Positions 21,801 through 33,067 of a stretch of DNA of 64,000 nt are shown here, one piece after another; position 1 is the first letter of the stretch; each line of letters opens with the position of its first letter. A program made the translations under genes and the position numbers. The stretch is from Porphyra umbilicalis. Taxonomy: Eukaryota; Rhodophyta; Bangiophyceae; Bangiales; Bangiaceae. Below the pieces are notes generated by a model. That model ran no database searches and was not told where the DNA came from. It saw only the letters and a list, made by a program, of their open reading frames with translations. Location of the stretch: contig KV918767.1 of the NCBI GenBank assembly GCA_002049455.2, forward strand, positions 490,256-554,255, written 5' to 3'.

Positions 21801-24472
21801 ACAACGCATTGTGGTATATACCGCGGGATATCAATGCCTTTTGGCTTGACGAACGCGCCTGCAACCTTCCAGCGTGCGTCGGATATCATCCTCTCGGGCT
21901 TGAAGTGGCAGATATGCCTCGTCTACTTAGACGATGTCATCATCTTCTCCGCGAACGCGGAACAATACGTCAAGGACGTTGATACGAGTCTGCACCGTCT
22001 CCGCGAAGCCGGGGTTACCCTGAACTTGGAAAATTGCACATGGTTCTCCGACGAAGTCGAGTACCTCGGACACATTGTCCGTCCAGGGCAACTGCACGTG
22101 CATAACAAGAACGTTGATGCTCTGAAGCACGCCAAGTTCCCAACGAAAAACACCCAGCTGAAAAGCTTCTTGGCCATGTGCAACGTCTATCGACGTTTTG
22201 TCAAGGACTTTGCCAAACGAGCAAAGCCCCTGAACGCCCTGACTAGGGCCGAGATCCCACAGGATCTACCACCGCCGAGGGACGTGGCCATCGCCGCGTT
22301 CGAAGACTTTTGCAACGCACTGTTGTGCCCACCGGTACTTGCCTTGCCAAAGGCCAACCGGAAGCTTGTCGTCGACGTTGAAGCATGTGCCGACCAAGTG
22401 GGGTGTACCCTCTTCCAGGAGGAACCGGAAGAACTGCTTCATTCTGTCGGATATTGGAGCCGGAGACTCACTGCTGCAGAGAAAAACTACTTCACCACGG
22501 AGAGCGAATGTCTCGGCGTCGTGAGGGCTGTCCTCAAGTTGAGGCACTTTCTCGACGGGCAAAGGTTCCTCATCCGAGCGGATCACCAAGCACTAAGCTG
22601 GATCTACAGCACGACCGACTCAAGCGGACGCTTGATGCGATGGCGACTTCGCCTCTCCAAATACACATTCGATATGGTTTATAAACCAGGTGCATCGCAC
22701 CACTTGCCCGACTTCCTGTCGCGTGCCTCCACGGTGGCACCGACAGAGGATATCCACGACAATATACCTTGTCTGGCATTGGTCGAGACGGCCAACGGCT
22801 TCAGGACGGGGAGGTACACGAGTACTGACACACCCGAACCGGTGGAGTTCGACGAAGTTGTTGAAGCACAACAAACGGACGAATACTGTGTCGAGATGTC
22901 CACTCGCGTGGAACGGGGAACGGAAAGATCTTCTTCCGCAACGAGCATCACTCTCTGTATCTCCGGACGCCTTACGGCAACCAATTGGTCATACTAAAAT
23001 CATTACGCGAACGCGTCTTGAAGCTCGAGCATCACGCCACACTGGCAGCCCATCCTGGTATGAACGGGATGTATCACACCATGCGAAAGGCATATTACTG
23101 GCCTTCGATGGTTACGGACATCCACACCACCATCACCAAGTGCACAACTTTTGCTCGGAACCGCCTCGCCTTGCGGCGACACACCACGCCCTGGACGCTG
23201 TTCCCGGCTAATGAGCCTCTCACGGAACTGTCTGTTGACATCTTTGGGCCCATCCCGGCCTCCAAGAAGGGCAATCGCTTCATCTTGGTTCTTACCGACC
23301 GCTTCGCCAAGCTTACCAAGTGTGTCGCCTTACGAAGAATTACGGCCATGTCCGGGGCGTCAGCCATCATCGACGCGTGGGTGTCCGCCTACGGGCCCCC
23401 GGACCGGATCCTATCGGACCAAGGGCCCCAGTTTATGTCGAACTTCTTCATCGCTGTGATGAAAATTCTTGGCATTGAAACGGTTCGCACCACGGCGTTT
23501 ACTCCCCAAACCAATGGGCCAGTTGAACGGTACAACCGTACCATGGCTACTCAGCTGCGACACTACGTCGCTGATGACCCATCACGATGGGAGGAGCTAC
23601 TCCCGGTAATCACTACGGCGTATAATAGCCAACCGCACCGGTCTATGGGTATCGCTCTCTTTGGGCTTGTTATCCCAAGACGGATCCCCAACCTCAAGAA
23701 CCACAACTTGCCCCCGGGCACTCCGCTGGCCAATAAGGAAACGCTCAATGATGGGTCACCCCGAGCTCGCAAACATGAGTTCATGGCCCGCCTTCGCAGG
23801 CAGATCCCTGTCGTAGTCGAGGCCTTGCCCAAGACGCAACAACGATACAAACGTAAATTCGACCACCGGGTCGCAACCCGCAATGCGGACGTCAAGATCG
23901 GCGACTACGTTCATACGACCAACCACGATCGGCAAAACAAGCTACAGAGCATGGCCATAGGACCCTTCGTGGTCTTTGACGCGGATGCGGACGCCTCCAC
24001 GTTCGTCATTGACATTGATGGGGAAGAAAAACACGTCATCAGTGACCATGTCGCCCCAGCTCCTCGTCCAACGACGACGGACACGGTGCCGCACCCCCTG
24101 ATAGATGTTATGGACCAACGCAAGCCACCCCCGGCAACCGCCGACGAGTACGTCATTGACAAACTCTTAGGCTTGCGCCAGACGGGTGACAGCTACAGCG
24201 CTAATGTGCGCTGGTTCGACTGCGGGTCGAAAGACGATACCTGGGAGCCCCTGATGAACCTCCCACGCAACACGGTTGTGCGTTTTCTTCAACAGAAGAA
24301 GAAGCATGTACCGGGGTACGATTGGCAAACGCCAACACGGCGAAGTCGCCGACAAGCCGGGCTCACAACCGTTGCCAACATCGTCATGGACTCCCGTAGA
24401 TACCCACTATCCAACATGTCCATGTTACCGGTGACGGAGTTATCCATGCCAATGTCTCGTGAACAGATTTAA
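18897..24472 (+). pseudogene. gag-pol: gag-pol of the chromovirus, with in-frame TAGs and one frameshift
   Basis: The start is the first in-frame ATG (MSTGGTGG). Gag has a helical region, a Ser/Asp-rich linker and a capsid-like segment (19.6-20.2 kb), then a CX2CX4H zinc knuckle near 20.38 kb whose last cysteine is replaced by Arg. Protease carries LDTGAGVNIV (about 20.6 kb). RT holds FCVDYRRLNN and the catalytic YLDD at 21.93 kb. RNase H lies at about 22.36-22.65 kb. Integrase has the HHCC region with its last cysteine changed to Phe, followed by the D, D, E residues (SVDIFG, LSDQGPQF, GPVERYNR). A chromodomain (EYVIDKLLGLRQ to DDTWEPLMNLPRN) closes the protein at about 24.15-24.3 kb. Breaks: TAG at 20193-20195, 21402-21404 and 21756-21758, and a shift of one base near 22.92 kb, not at a homopolymer. 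Two of the TAGs stand where relatives have Trp. Confidence 0.92.
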
Positions 24473-24534
24473 GTACCCCCGCCGCAATTAATGAAGAAAT
24501 TCATGTTGTGTGGCTTGAGTCGACCTTGCCGTCC

Positions 24535-24915
24535 ATGACGCGCAACTTTGCGTATGACCCCCAACTTGCCTTGCGGCATTTTCCTCGGCTGAACCGTGCG
24601 TACGGTCCGTACAACTACGTGTGGCCAAAATCCGCGCAAGCGGCACTGATCGAAGCCGATCACTCGGTACCAGTGCTTCCCAAGGGGTTTCTCGTACCGT
24701 CGGTACAGCACTTGGATTCAATCCTTCGTCGCCTGGTGACCTTCACCGAGGAAGCAACCGTGTTCATCCCACAATGGACCAGCACCAGTTGGTATGCATC
24801 CGCCATACGCGCATGTTTCGAGTACGAAGTAGTTTTATCAACAGATGCGAGGGATACGAGTCCCACACCATGGGCCATGCTGGCCTGCCACTTCCTTCAT
24901 CGCTATGACGACTAA
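24535..24915 (+). CDS. Small extra ORF downstream of pol (126 aa), unknown
   Basis: It starts 60 bases after the pol stop in another frame, is intact to TAA at 24913, and has balanced amino-acid composition unlike shadow frames. The segment VFIPQWTSTSWYASAIRACF recalls the P-x-W-x(4)-W patch found near the C-terminus of RT/RNase H polyproteins of some other retroelements; this resemblance is weak. It may be an accessory ORF of the element or a captured fragment. The frame is open upstream to a GTG at 24508. Confidence 0.4.
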   Translation: MTRNFAYDPQLALRHFPRLNRAYGPYNYVWPKSAQAALIEADHSVPVLPKGFLVPSVQHLDSILRRLVTFTEEATVFIPQWTSTSWYASAIRACFEYEVVLSTDARDTSPTPWAMLACHFLHRYDD

Positions 24916-25060
24916 CAGAAAAACAGAGAAGTGGATACGAACATGTCAAACGACAAACAACAACGAGACGAAGAAACATCAACACCGTAAAAGCGTAAGC
25001 CCCCGATATTAACACACCCTCCCGCCAGGGTCAGCCGAGCAAGTCACTTAGCAGTGAACC

Positions 25061-27058
25061 TTACTCTTTCTCCTCCTCATCGCTGCGACGCGAGTCGCGA
25101 CGGCAAAGGTGGCGAGAGCCAACGCTGGCCCCCGACTCCTGGGAGACGCTCCGCGCCCGCGTGTTGCGCGCTGACGGGGGGGACCCGCCCGACGGCCCCC
25201 TGTCCGCATGGGCACGACGCCCCAGTACGCTGTGAGCGTTGAAACGCGTCGGCGCGACCGCCTCCTCTGGCTGAACAGCCTCGAGGTGCTGAGCAAAGCG
25301 CTCGTAGTTGGCATCGCCATCAACGGCATGAGCCACGGCCTGCCCAATGATGGCCAAGGCCGACACAACCCCGCGCCTGTCCGCCCGCTCCACAGCGCGG
25401 CGCAAGCCGGTCACTTGATCCACCCAGGCATGCGCCACCGCCGACACGGCAGCCCCACGGGGCGCGCGAAGGCGCACATTGCGCACGCGCGCCGACCCAA
25501 AAATGGCAACCGCCGCGGAGGAAGATGCGCGCGTCGGCCAAGTGGCCGCTACGGCACGGGGCGGCGATTTCGTCCGCGAACGATCGCGACGCGGCGACCG
25601 CGAGCGATCGCGACGCGGCGAACGCGGGCGGTGGTAACCACCACGATCGCCACCAATGGCATAGGCCCCTTCCGGGTGGGTCTGTCGACCGCGGCGCCAC
25701 ACCCCGAGGTGGCTCGGAGGAGCCGGTGCCACATGTGCAGGCGTGTTCGGGTCAGGTGCCCAGTCAAAGTCCACACACGCGTGTCGGAGGCAAAAGCCGA
25801 ACTCCTTGGTCGCATCAACCGTCACGCGCACGTGTCGCGCCTCACCGGTCTCTTGGTCCCGACGGACCACGTCCTTAAGGACGACCTCCCACGGGAACAC
25901 GTCCATGGCCCGGCGCATCTTTCCATACCAGCCGTGTGCCGCCTCGCCGTCAGGCGCTTCGCGCAGTTTGAACGTGTCCAAGACGTCAAAGTGACGAAGC
26001 GTCCTCTCGTCCAGACGTACAAAGACCTTGTCCTCTTTAAGTGTGCGAACCCACGAGGCAATCAGGTTGCAGTAGTACTCCGAGTACACGACCTGCCAAG
26101 CAGAGCTATATTCGTTTCACAACGAGCCCACCAGGTATGTCACCACCACCGGGGTCGCCACCCAAAGATCCGTCTTGGGCTCCCAATCGGGGACTGGCGG
26201 AAACCAACGAGACAAGTCAAACGTCTTCGGCGCCCAGAAAAATCCGGTTGACCACTCCGTCGGAAGTAGCCCGCGCCCGCGGAAGAACCGCGTGTCCGCC
26301 GCTCGGCAATGGTCGGTCGCAAATAGCGGCAGCCGGAAGGGGTTCGGTAGCTCGCTCATGCGAGGGCTTCGATCTTCATCGACCGCGTCGTTCTCCTCCG
26401 CCGCCACTAGCGTAAGCTGATCCAGGTACTCCGCCAAACCAGCATCGTGGCCGATCGGTACCGCGAGGTCAGTGGCCACCGAGCGCCCGAGGAGGACGGC
26501 CTTCGGCCAGTTCCGCAACAAGTGACAAAACGAGTTGGCCGCCGCCACGAAGGTCTCGGTCCCCCTCACGGAAAACAACAGAGCGTAAATTTAAACCAAA
26601 CCGTGGAATGGGTGCAACGGCACTTCGTACCGAATGACCTCGTTGAAAAACGACATGACCTCGTATATACGGCGCTGTGGCCCCTGGTTTCTGAAGAACG
26701 GGTCCTCATGGACCTCGGGCAAGCGGTCACCAGCATGTCTGGGCGTGCCGGGTTCGGCCAACACGTCGATAAAGCCCGGCAGGGCCTCGTACCGCGCGTG
26801 GATACGCCGAGTGTGCGCACGAGCGCGGTTGCAGATGCAAACGTCGAACAGACCCTTGTCAGCAATGACCGGGATCCCATAGACCACCTCGGTCGGGCCA
26901 TCGTGCGCGTAGACCAAGCCGCTAGGCAGAAACTGGCGCAACATCTCCGGGTCGGTGGATCGATCGAAATCGGGTCCGTCACCCGCAATGGCATGAGCCA
27001 CGTGCGCCTCGCCGTTGGCGTTGCCGCCGTCCACCGCCATCGCCGCGGGATCGACCAT
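25061..27058 (-). pseudogene. Long antisense reading frame inside the retrotransposon, two stops
   Basis: One minus-strand frame runs from the first ATG at 27058 (open upstream to 27454) to TAA at 25063-25061. It is interrupted only by TAA at 26593-26591 and TGA at 26119-26117. All three parts lie in the same frame and have ordinary protein composition: hydrophobic and charged residues mix (for example VRTLKEDKVFVRLDERTLRHF and WFPPVPDWEPKTDLW). That is unlike the Arg/Pro-rich shadows elsewhere. The last third holds an Arg/Ser/Pro repeat (SPRRDRSRSPRRDRSRTKSPP, about 25.56-25.62 kb) of SR-domain type and an acidic C-terminus. Upstream of the ATG the frame crosses a Gly/Lys-rich minisatellite (about 27.22-27.34 kb). 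I recognise no family. Antisense ORFs between pol and the 3' LTR are known in some plant retrotransposons, so this may be an element gene rather than host DNA. Confidence 0.5.
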
Positions 27059-28053
27059 ACTGGTGTACCTGGGTGTTGACCCTTGCCGCCTCCGTACGTA
27101 GCCGCCAGGCTTGGCACCCGCGCCGCCGGCCCTCGACGCCCGCGCCGCAAGGCAAACCGCCCGCGCCACCGGCCCTTGACGCCCGCGCAGCAAGGAAAAC
27201 CGCCCACGCCGCCGGCCATTGCTGCTCTTGCTCGTGCCACCGGCCTTGCCGCCCTTGCCCGCGGCCCTGCCGCCCTTGCCCGCGGCCTTGCCGCCCGTGC
27301 CGCCGGCCTTGCCGCCCTTCCCGCTGCCGCGCTTTGCCGCCGGGCTTCCCGCCCGCGGCACGAACCTTGCCTCCCTTGTCGCCGCCGCAGGGCACGCCGC
27401 TTCTTCCGGCCCCCCGCCCACACTCACCGGGTCCTCAACCTCGCGGTTGCCCACCTCACGGTGGCGCTCCCCAACTCAAGAAATGCCTTTAGGGCTCAAC
27501 CTGTGCGCGAGCACGATGACACGGGGTAGCCCCGTGCCGACAACTCGCCAACCCGCGCAAGACACGGTGTCAACTTGCCGCAGGGTACGCACCCCCTCGG
27601 CACCACGGGCCCGCGTCCCGGCTCTGGCCTGGTCGCCGGGATATTCAAACCCCGACAAAGCTGGCGCCTCCCGGCACCGACGACGGTACCCCCAGCAGGT
27701 GCTGCGCGACACGCCTGCACACCCTCGGGTCTTAACCCCGGCACCCGGCACCCGGCGCCCTCACCCGCACTCACGCGTAGACCCTCCTGCGCGGGCGTGC
27801 TTACGCGTAAGCGTCGATCTGACCCGCAGCGCAAGCTGCTCACCACACACGCACGCGCCTGCGTGGTCGGACGGTCGCGGCCGACGCCGGCGAACCGCCA
27901 CCTCCCCCCGACCGGGACGGATCGGCGCCCCTCCACGACTCCCGCCGCCCGGGCGGTTGCGCCCGCGTAGGCCCGTAAGAGTCCGCCACCGCCCAATCGG
28001 GTGTCACCATCCTCGGATCTCACCGGGACGGTTCAAACCTCGCGTTGGAGGTA

Positions 28054-28450
28054 TGTAGCATATCTTCGCCCGCAATTGGCAAACTGCCACAGGTAGCCCC
28101 CTTGACTGGCCAAAGCCCACGTACTGGGTGAATTCGCCTGTGGCATGCCCTTTGGGGGGTTACTTCCGCATTGTTCATATTTTTATTGTTCGTTTGCTTG
28201 CCTGTCTTATCTGTCTGCCGGCACTCATTACGATCGCTTGTGATCGGACGGTCGATCGACCAGTGCCCTCGTTTATAATAAATCACCATGAGTCCGGGGT
28301 CGCCGTCGTGGGCACCACCCGGCTCCCGATTGGATGCCCTTCAACAAAAGGTCTTTCTTCCTCGCCGCGACGGCGATAGAACTCGCTTTATTGTTTGGCT
28401 ACGGTTGGTCTCAATACACAGGTAATTGAACCAACGTTAGTAATACCACA
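28054..28450 (+). repeat. 3' LTR
   Basis: It is 397 bp and collinear with the 5' LTR at an offset of 9784. Differences: two within the first 16 bases and four within the last 50; I see none in between. The sequence just before it (ggttcaaacctcgcgttggaggta) is a poor polypurine tract. Confidence 0.95.
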
Positions 28451-28662
28451 GGCACCCCTTTCCTCACCCCACGCCCCCCATGCCCCGGCAGCGTGGGTGT
28501 ACGTGCCCACGTGCGTGCTCGCGGCCATGGTGCCAGCCGGCGTGCTCGGTGTCGATGCGTCGCCGAGCGCGCCACCGCCCTGAAGGCCAGAGTATTGCAC
28601 GCACGTGCCTGAAATTACCTGCTGTGAACTGCTGTGATTTGCCGTGAGCGTCTTTCAGGTAT

Positions 28663-28792
28663 AGCCGTTCTCTCAAAAACCTCGCACGCCAACTGTTGCA
28701 CCACTCTGACAAATCGGCCTCTGCGACCCCGTGAAGGCCGATTTGTCAGAGTGGTGCAACAGTTGGCGTGCGAGGTTTTTGAGAGAACGGCT
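28663..28792. repeat. Long snap-back palindrome, 58-base arms, 14-base loop
   Basis: Arms 28663-28720 and 28735-28792 are exact reverse complements by eye. Both contain caactgttgcaccactctga or its complement. A related sequence recurs at 34968-35004, so the arm belongs to a dispersed repeat. The structure could be a duplicated repeat in opposite orientation, a foldback element or a small-RNA precursor. Confidence 0.85.
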
Positions 28793-31700
28793 GTACGATC
28801 AATCGTTAGCGACGCGCGATATCCTGGCTAGCATCGCACACATCGAACGGATGCGATGTAAGTTTCCCACTGTGATGGGGCAATATTGGACGACTGGGCC
28901 ACTCGGAGTGCCACGAGAAGACTCTGGAGCCCCTTGCTGATCAACACGCTACATGCTCTTGATGCACGTACAATTCAAGAAGTAGCCAGTTTGCGCGTTG
29001 GAAAATCCGAGTTCGCGGCCGCCTGTCTGCCAATCAATTATTAGCGAAGCTCCTCTGTGAGACGGACACGGAAAGAGCCCCTCCAGCTGTCCCAATAGGG
29101 GCGCTGATTGGTCAATCTGCCTTGATCCAGGTGGGATGCTTTTCGGGTTCCTCACCGTCCATTCTTACCTCGGAAGCGACACTTGGTCGATCTATTCTTT
29201 GATTGGTGGTTGCTGGAGGTACACCCCTCGCTGCATTCTGCGGATGTCACTCTGTCGTATTGTGTTGGGAATGGAATTATAATGAGAAGTGAGAGTCTGG
29301 TTTCGGCTGTTGTAGTTTTGGTCTGGAGGCTGTCCCCCCAGCTCGTGCTAGTGAGCCTCCAGTGTGGTGGTCCATTGCGAGGGCTCAGGCTGGGTGGGGT
29401 GTGTGTGTGATGACGGCGATGACAGAGTGTGGTCATTTTACGTTTGGTTGTGTGGAGGGGGCGCTGGGGCGCCGCGGGCTGCAATGAGCGGTGAGGGGGT
29501 AGTTTCACCAGGATGAAAAGATTCCTGGACCAAAGCGGTTTCTCAACCAGAAGGCCGGCAGAAAAGGGGGACTGGGTGCCGGGGGACTGTCATCAACGGC
29601 GGGGAAGGACGTGGGTGGCGCCTGATAGCTCTGACGGAGAAAGCGGATCTTTGGCCAACGTGGCGACAAGAATTGTGCTTGGATGCTTCTCAATAAGTAT
29701 TTGTTGGTTCACATCGGCGTGTAGTTCTTTCAAAAGGCATTTGCACGAGCTTCGCTAACAGCCCCCTCTGCCGCTGGGGGGGGCTTCTATTGATATTTTC
29801 AGTGTTGTGGCTTAAGAACAGCACGAATATTGCGCGCCTCTTCGCTGACGTGGATATGCCATGGATCTCCCTGCAACGCATTGCGTGCAGGGATTAAATT
29901 CACAGGATGTACTGAGATGTGTTTTGCCAATATAAATAAGGAGGCTGAGTTGGGATATGCCGCCGGACTCTTCGATGGATGATCCTGAGGAAGAGGTCTT
30001 CGATGGTTGTGGGACTATCATCCGGATTCTTCTGGCAGCCCGGCAGGATAGTTCCCCGAGTGAGAGTTCAAAATGCCGTGTTTTGATCATGGGATTATTT
30101 CAGCTTTTTCCCGAGGATGATCCTGCGATCAGTTCAGGAACTGTGTCCAGAACCGTTTGCAGAACAAGACGGCATCTAATCCTGCCACACGTATGTGGGA
30201 CTGTTTCTCAAACTCGATGACCAGCATTTTGTCGGCACGTCAGTTTTGCAGTCAGAAAGATACGCTAGTCTACGTCGTCTGTACGCGTCCACACAGACTG
30301 TTCCAGATACTGAACTGCGATTTATCCCTCTCCTTTATCGAGGCATGGTGTCCAATCACGTCCTGCACCTCAATTGTATGATAGTCATAGGAACGATACA
30401 ATAGACCACTTGTGAGTTCATCACGGGACCTATGTCAGAAGATATCCACACGGCAATCCCCGCGCTGGTCAGAGGAGCGATCTGCCAGATGGTTCGTGGA
30501 GCGGCCCTCACTCTCTTTCTTCGATTCTGGGAGTATCTAATTTCGAGGGACTGCCGAGAAATGAACAAGAGATCAATACTAGAAATAACCTGAGGAGCTC
30601 TGCCGATTATATTATCCGTGATGATCGTCGGGAATGCGTACCACCCTACTTGGGAGGTACTGGGGCGTACTGGGGCCAGAATTCCGTACTGTGGGGCCGA
30701 AACGGGGGCCCCGAGCCCAAAATGAAGCCCGGCCGCAGCCCGGCCTGTGCCAGGGCGGCAGAAACGGGGGCTACAAGTCTGCATGTCACGCACTCAAGAC
30801 GGCTCGAGACGGCTCGAGACGGCGACCGGATTCCGCGTCTTGTAGCCCACCTCTGAAGTAGGCTACAATTCCATCAAAACCCAGGCAAATCGAGGCCTCA
30901 GGGGTGATTTCATCGGCACTCTGCACACCCTCGCCATTCCCAGACGGCTCCTAAATTTTACGACTTGTGGCCCGCCTGAAATCAGGTTACAAGTGGAGCG
31001 ATTTGGGCCACATTCAGCAACTGCTGGCGCGGTAAGGCGGCTCCGGGTCACAAGTCAGAGATTATTAGCGTCGCTGGAATGCCCGGCGACCATTTCACTG
31101 AACACGTGCGCAGCTGACAGATTTGTGGCTGCCAAATGTCACACATCATGCCTGGTGTACAGTGTGTGTTTCCTTTGTCAGCCGACTCAGATGGAGGATC
31201 CAATAACAAGACGTGAAGAAGCACGAACGTCATGCTGGGATGTGCCAAATGACACGGGCTCACGCGCTGTCAGCTGTGGTGGTCCGCGCCAATACGTATG
31301 TCATGCCATCTTTGTGCCTGGGTTGTTTTTCGGTGGCACGACACGGCCGCACGAAGACACCGCCTTGCAGACTTCGAGCGAATCGCGTCCCGTTCAATCT
31401 CACGCGGAGGCTCCTACCCGCTGGGGGTGATCTCAGAACAGTTACGTGGCAGTCCGACGCTATGGATCGAGGCCACCGCAAGCGTGATGCTCGGGCGCGA
31501 CCTTTGCGAGCACGCGCCGACAACAAAGTCGGAGCATGACGGCTCCCATGGCATGCGACCATGCAATCGCACCCACCGTCTTCCTCACCCCCGCCCCCTC
31601 CCGCCTCCCTCCTCGCCGAGTCGCCCAGGGGCGCCCCGGCTCTTCTCCTGTAGTTTCCAGGCATGCGAACGCACGAGATCTCTTTTGACGTGAACGGTGC

Positions 31701-32530
31701 AGTGCACTGCGCGGGTCACGGTTGGCACTTGTACGACCTAGGCATTGCGCCTCTTTCGCGTGTGTTTCTCTTTTTTGTGCGTATGTGGCATACGAGACTA
31801 CAATCAACTGCTTGCGCTCATGTGGTTCACTTTCTTGGAATACCGTGCGCTGCCGACAAAGAGAGTGCTGACCGATTATCCTTTTTCCTGCTCCTCTCGT
31901 GTTTGCCATGAAATTTGTGATCGCCTTTCGTCTGCTTGGCCTGTGTCACTATGATCTGCTGCGTGGTGTCATGTTATTTCTCGGGTTGGCGGTGGCTTGG
32001 AGTGCCTGCTTCTTATCGTGGTCGCGGCCCGCCTCTGCTCTCTGCCCTCTGCTCTGGTTGTTTCTTCTGTTTTCCTGCCTGTTGTCCGTTTTCATGGCGT
32101 CCTGGGTCGTGCGCAGGTGTATGCCTGCCTTCAATAGTGGTAGTCTCGGCGTGTGTGTGGTTGTGGGCAGTAGGGCTGATGAATCGTAGGAAAAAACATC
32201 CCGGACGCAGTGTCAGCAATCCTCTAGAACGACTGCCGGCAGGCCCGAAGCGTAGCGACCACAAATTCGGCAGGACGCATCTCTGCGAGACACGTACCGT
32301 TGTCGGCGCGCGATACGTTTCAATAGAATGGTCGGCTACGCTTCAAGTCTTGTGCTTTTGCATTCCGTCTGGAAAGGGCCCTCACAGAGCCCTTGACGGG
32401 GGGGTGTATGATAGCCACCACCCCTCCTAGAGACATCATTGGCCAGTGTCACAGTACATGCACGTCTTAAAACGCGAATAATCGCTGGTGTACTAGCTTC
32501 GAAGAACACTGTGGGGAAACGAGGCAAGTA

Positions 32531-32660
32531 CAGTGCGTTCTCGTTACAAGAGAATCGTCTACAAGGGAATATGGGTCGCGAGTCTTCCATTCCAGTCCGT
32601 GTAGGCCACCTTTTTTAATATTGAGCTGAATCAGCTGTCTCTTGTAACGAGAACGCACTG
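32531..32660. mobile_element. MITE of Tc1/mariner-pogo type, 130 bp
   Basis: Perfect 23-base terminal inverted repeats (cagtgcgttctcgttacaag plus aga) are flanked by TA on both sides (32529-32530 and 32661-32662). The CAGT terminus and TA duplication are those of pogo/Tigger-like elements. There is no coding capacity. Confidence 0.85.
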
Positions 32661-33067
32661 TAGCCCCGCGATTATGTGTACTGGGCCCATTTCACCTCAA
32701 TCTGAAATGCGACGCGCTGTACTGGCCAGTACGCCCAAGTACAGTGGTACACTTTCCCGACGATCGCGCATAATGATCCTGGGAAGCGTCGTACGTTTTT
32801 TGGTCTGCTCGTCTTTGATAAAAATCCACGAGAAAAGTAACACGAGAGAGAAAGAGAAAAGAGCAGAAACAAGTGGACAATAAAATACCAGCAAAGAGGA
32901 GGATGCTGACAGACAAAATGAGTATCGACACATACCGGACACAAACCGGTGGCAGCTGCACCTTCGCACGAACTGTCACGCTGGCTCCAGGCCGTGTGGG
33001 CGCCAAGCCATGATGCCGGACACGCAGCATGCACCGGGGGGGTATCATCACGTGTCGCGCGTGAGAT

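Larger units (their letters stand above)
18270..28450 (+). mobile_element. Ty3/gypsy chromovirus LTR retrotransposon, complete but inactivated
   Basis: Two 397-bp LTRs (TG...CA) bound a 10.2-kb element. In order it holds a primer-binding site, gag, protease, reverse transcriptase, RNase H, integrase and a C-terminal chromodomain. After pol come a small extra plus-strand ORF and a long antisense reading frame. Gag-pol is a single frame broken by three TAG codons, then shifted once near 22.92 kb. The LTRs differ at six positions. The flanking five bases (gcggg left, ggcac right) do not form a target-site duplication. Domain order RT-RH-IN-chromodomain defines the chromovirus branch of Metaviridae. 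The element cannot make its own proteins as deposited, but the near-identity of the LTRs points to a fairly recent insertion or to LTR homogenisation. Confidence 0.93.
28451..33067. other. Gene-poor region, AT-richer
   Basis: Apart from the hairpin at 28663-28792 and the MITE at 32531-32660, I see no supportable gene. Around 30.76-31.0 kb two related segments (tgtagcccacctctgaagta with ggctacaa, and tgtggcccgcctgaaatcag with gttacaa) each form a small hairpin and look like decayed repeats. A short tandem ctcgagacgg duplication lies at about 30.79-30.82 kb. Sequence between 29.9 and 30.2 kb contains several tgatcctg-type short repeats. No tRNA, rRNA or CRISPR structure is evident. Confidence 0.5.

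Noticed and set aside
28030-28045. ggttcaaacctcg as a tRNA T-arm
   Set aside because: No acceptor, D-arm or anticodon arm at the right distances; it lies just before the 3' LTR.
28451-28583. C-terminal exon-like frame (VYVPTCVLAAMVPAGVLG) directly after the 3' LTR
   Set aside because: It could be the rest of a gene hit by the insertion, but no matching part is found left of the 5' LTR and the frame is short.
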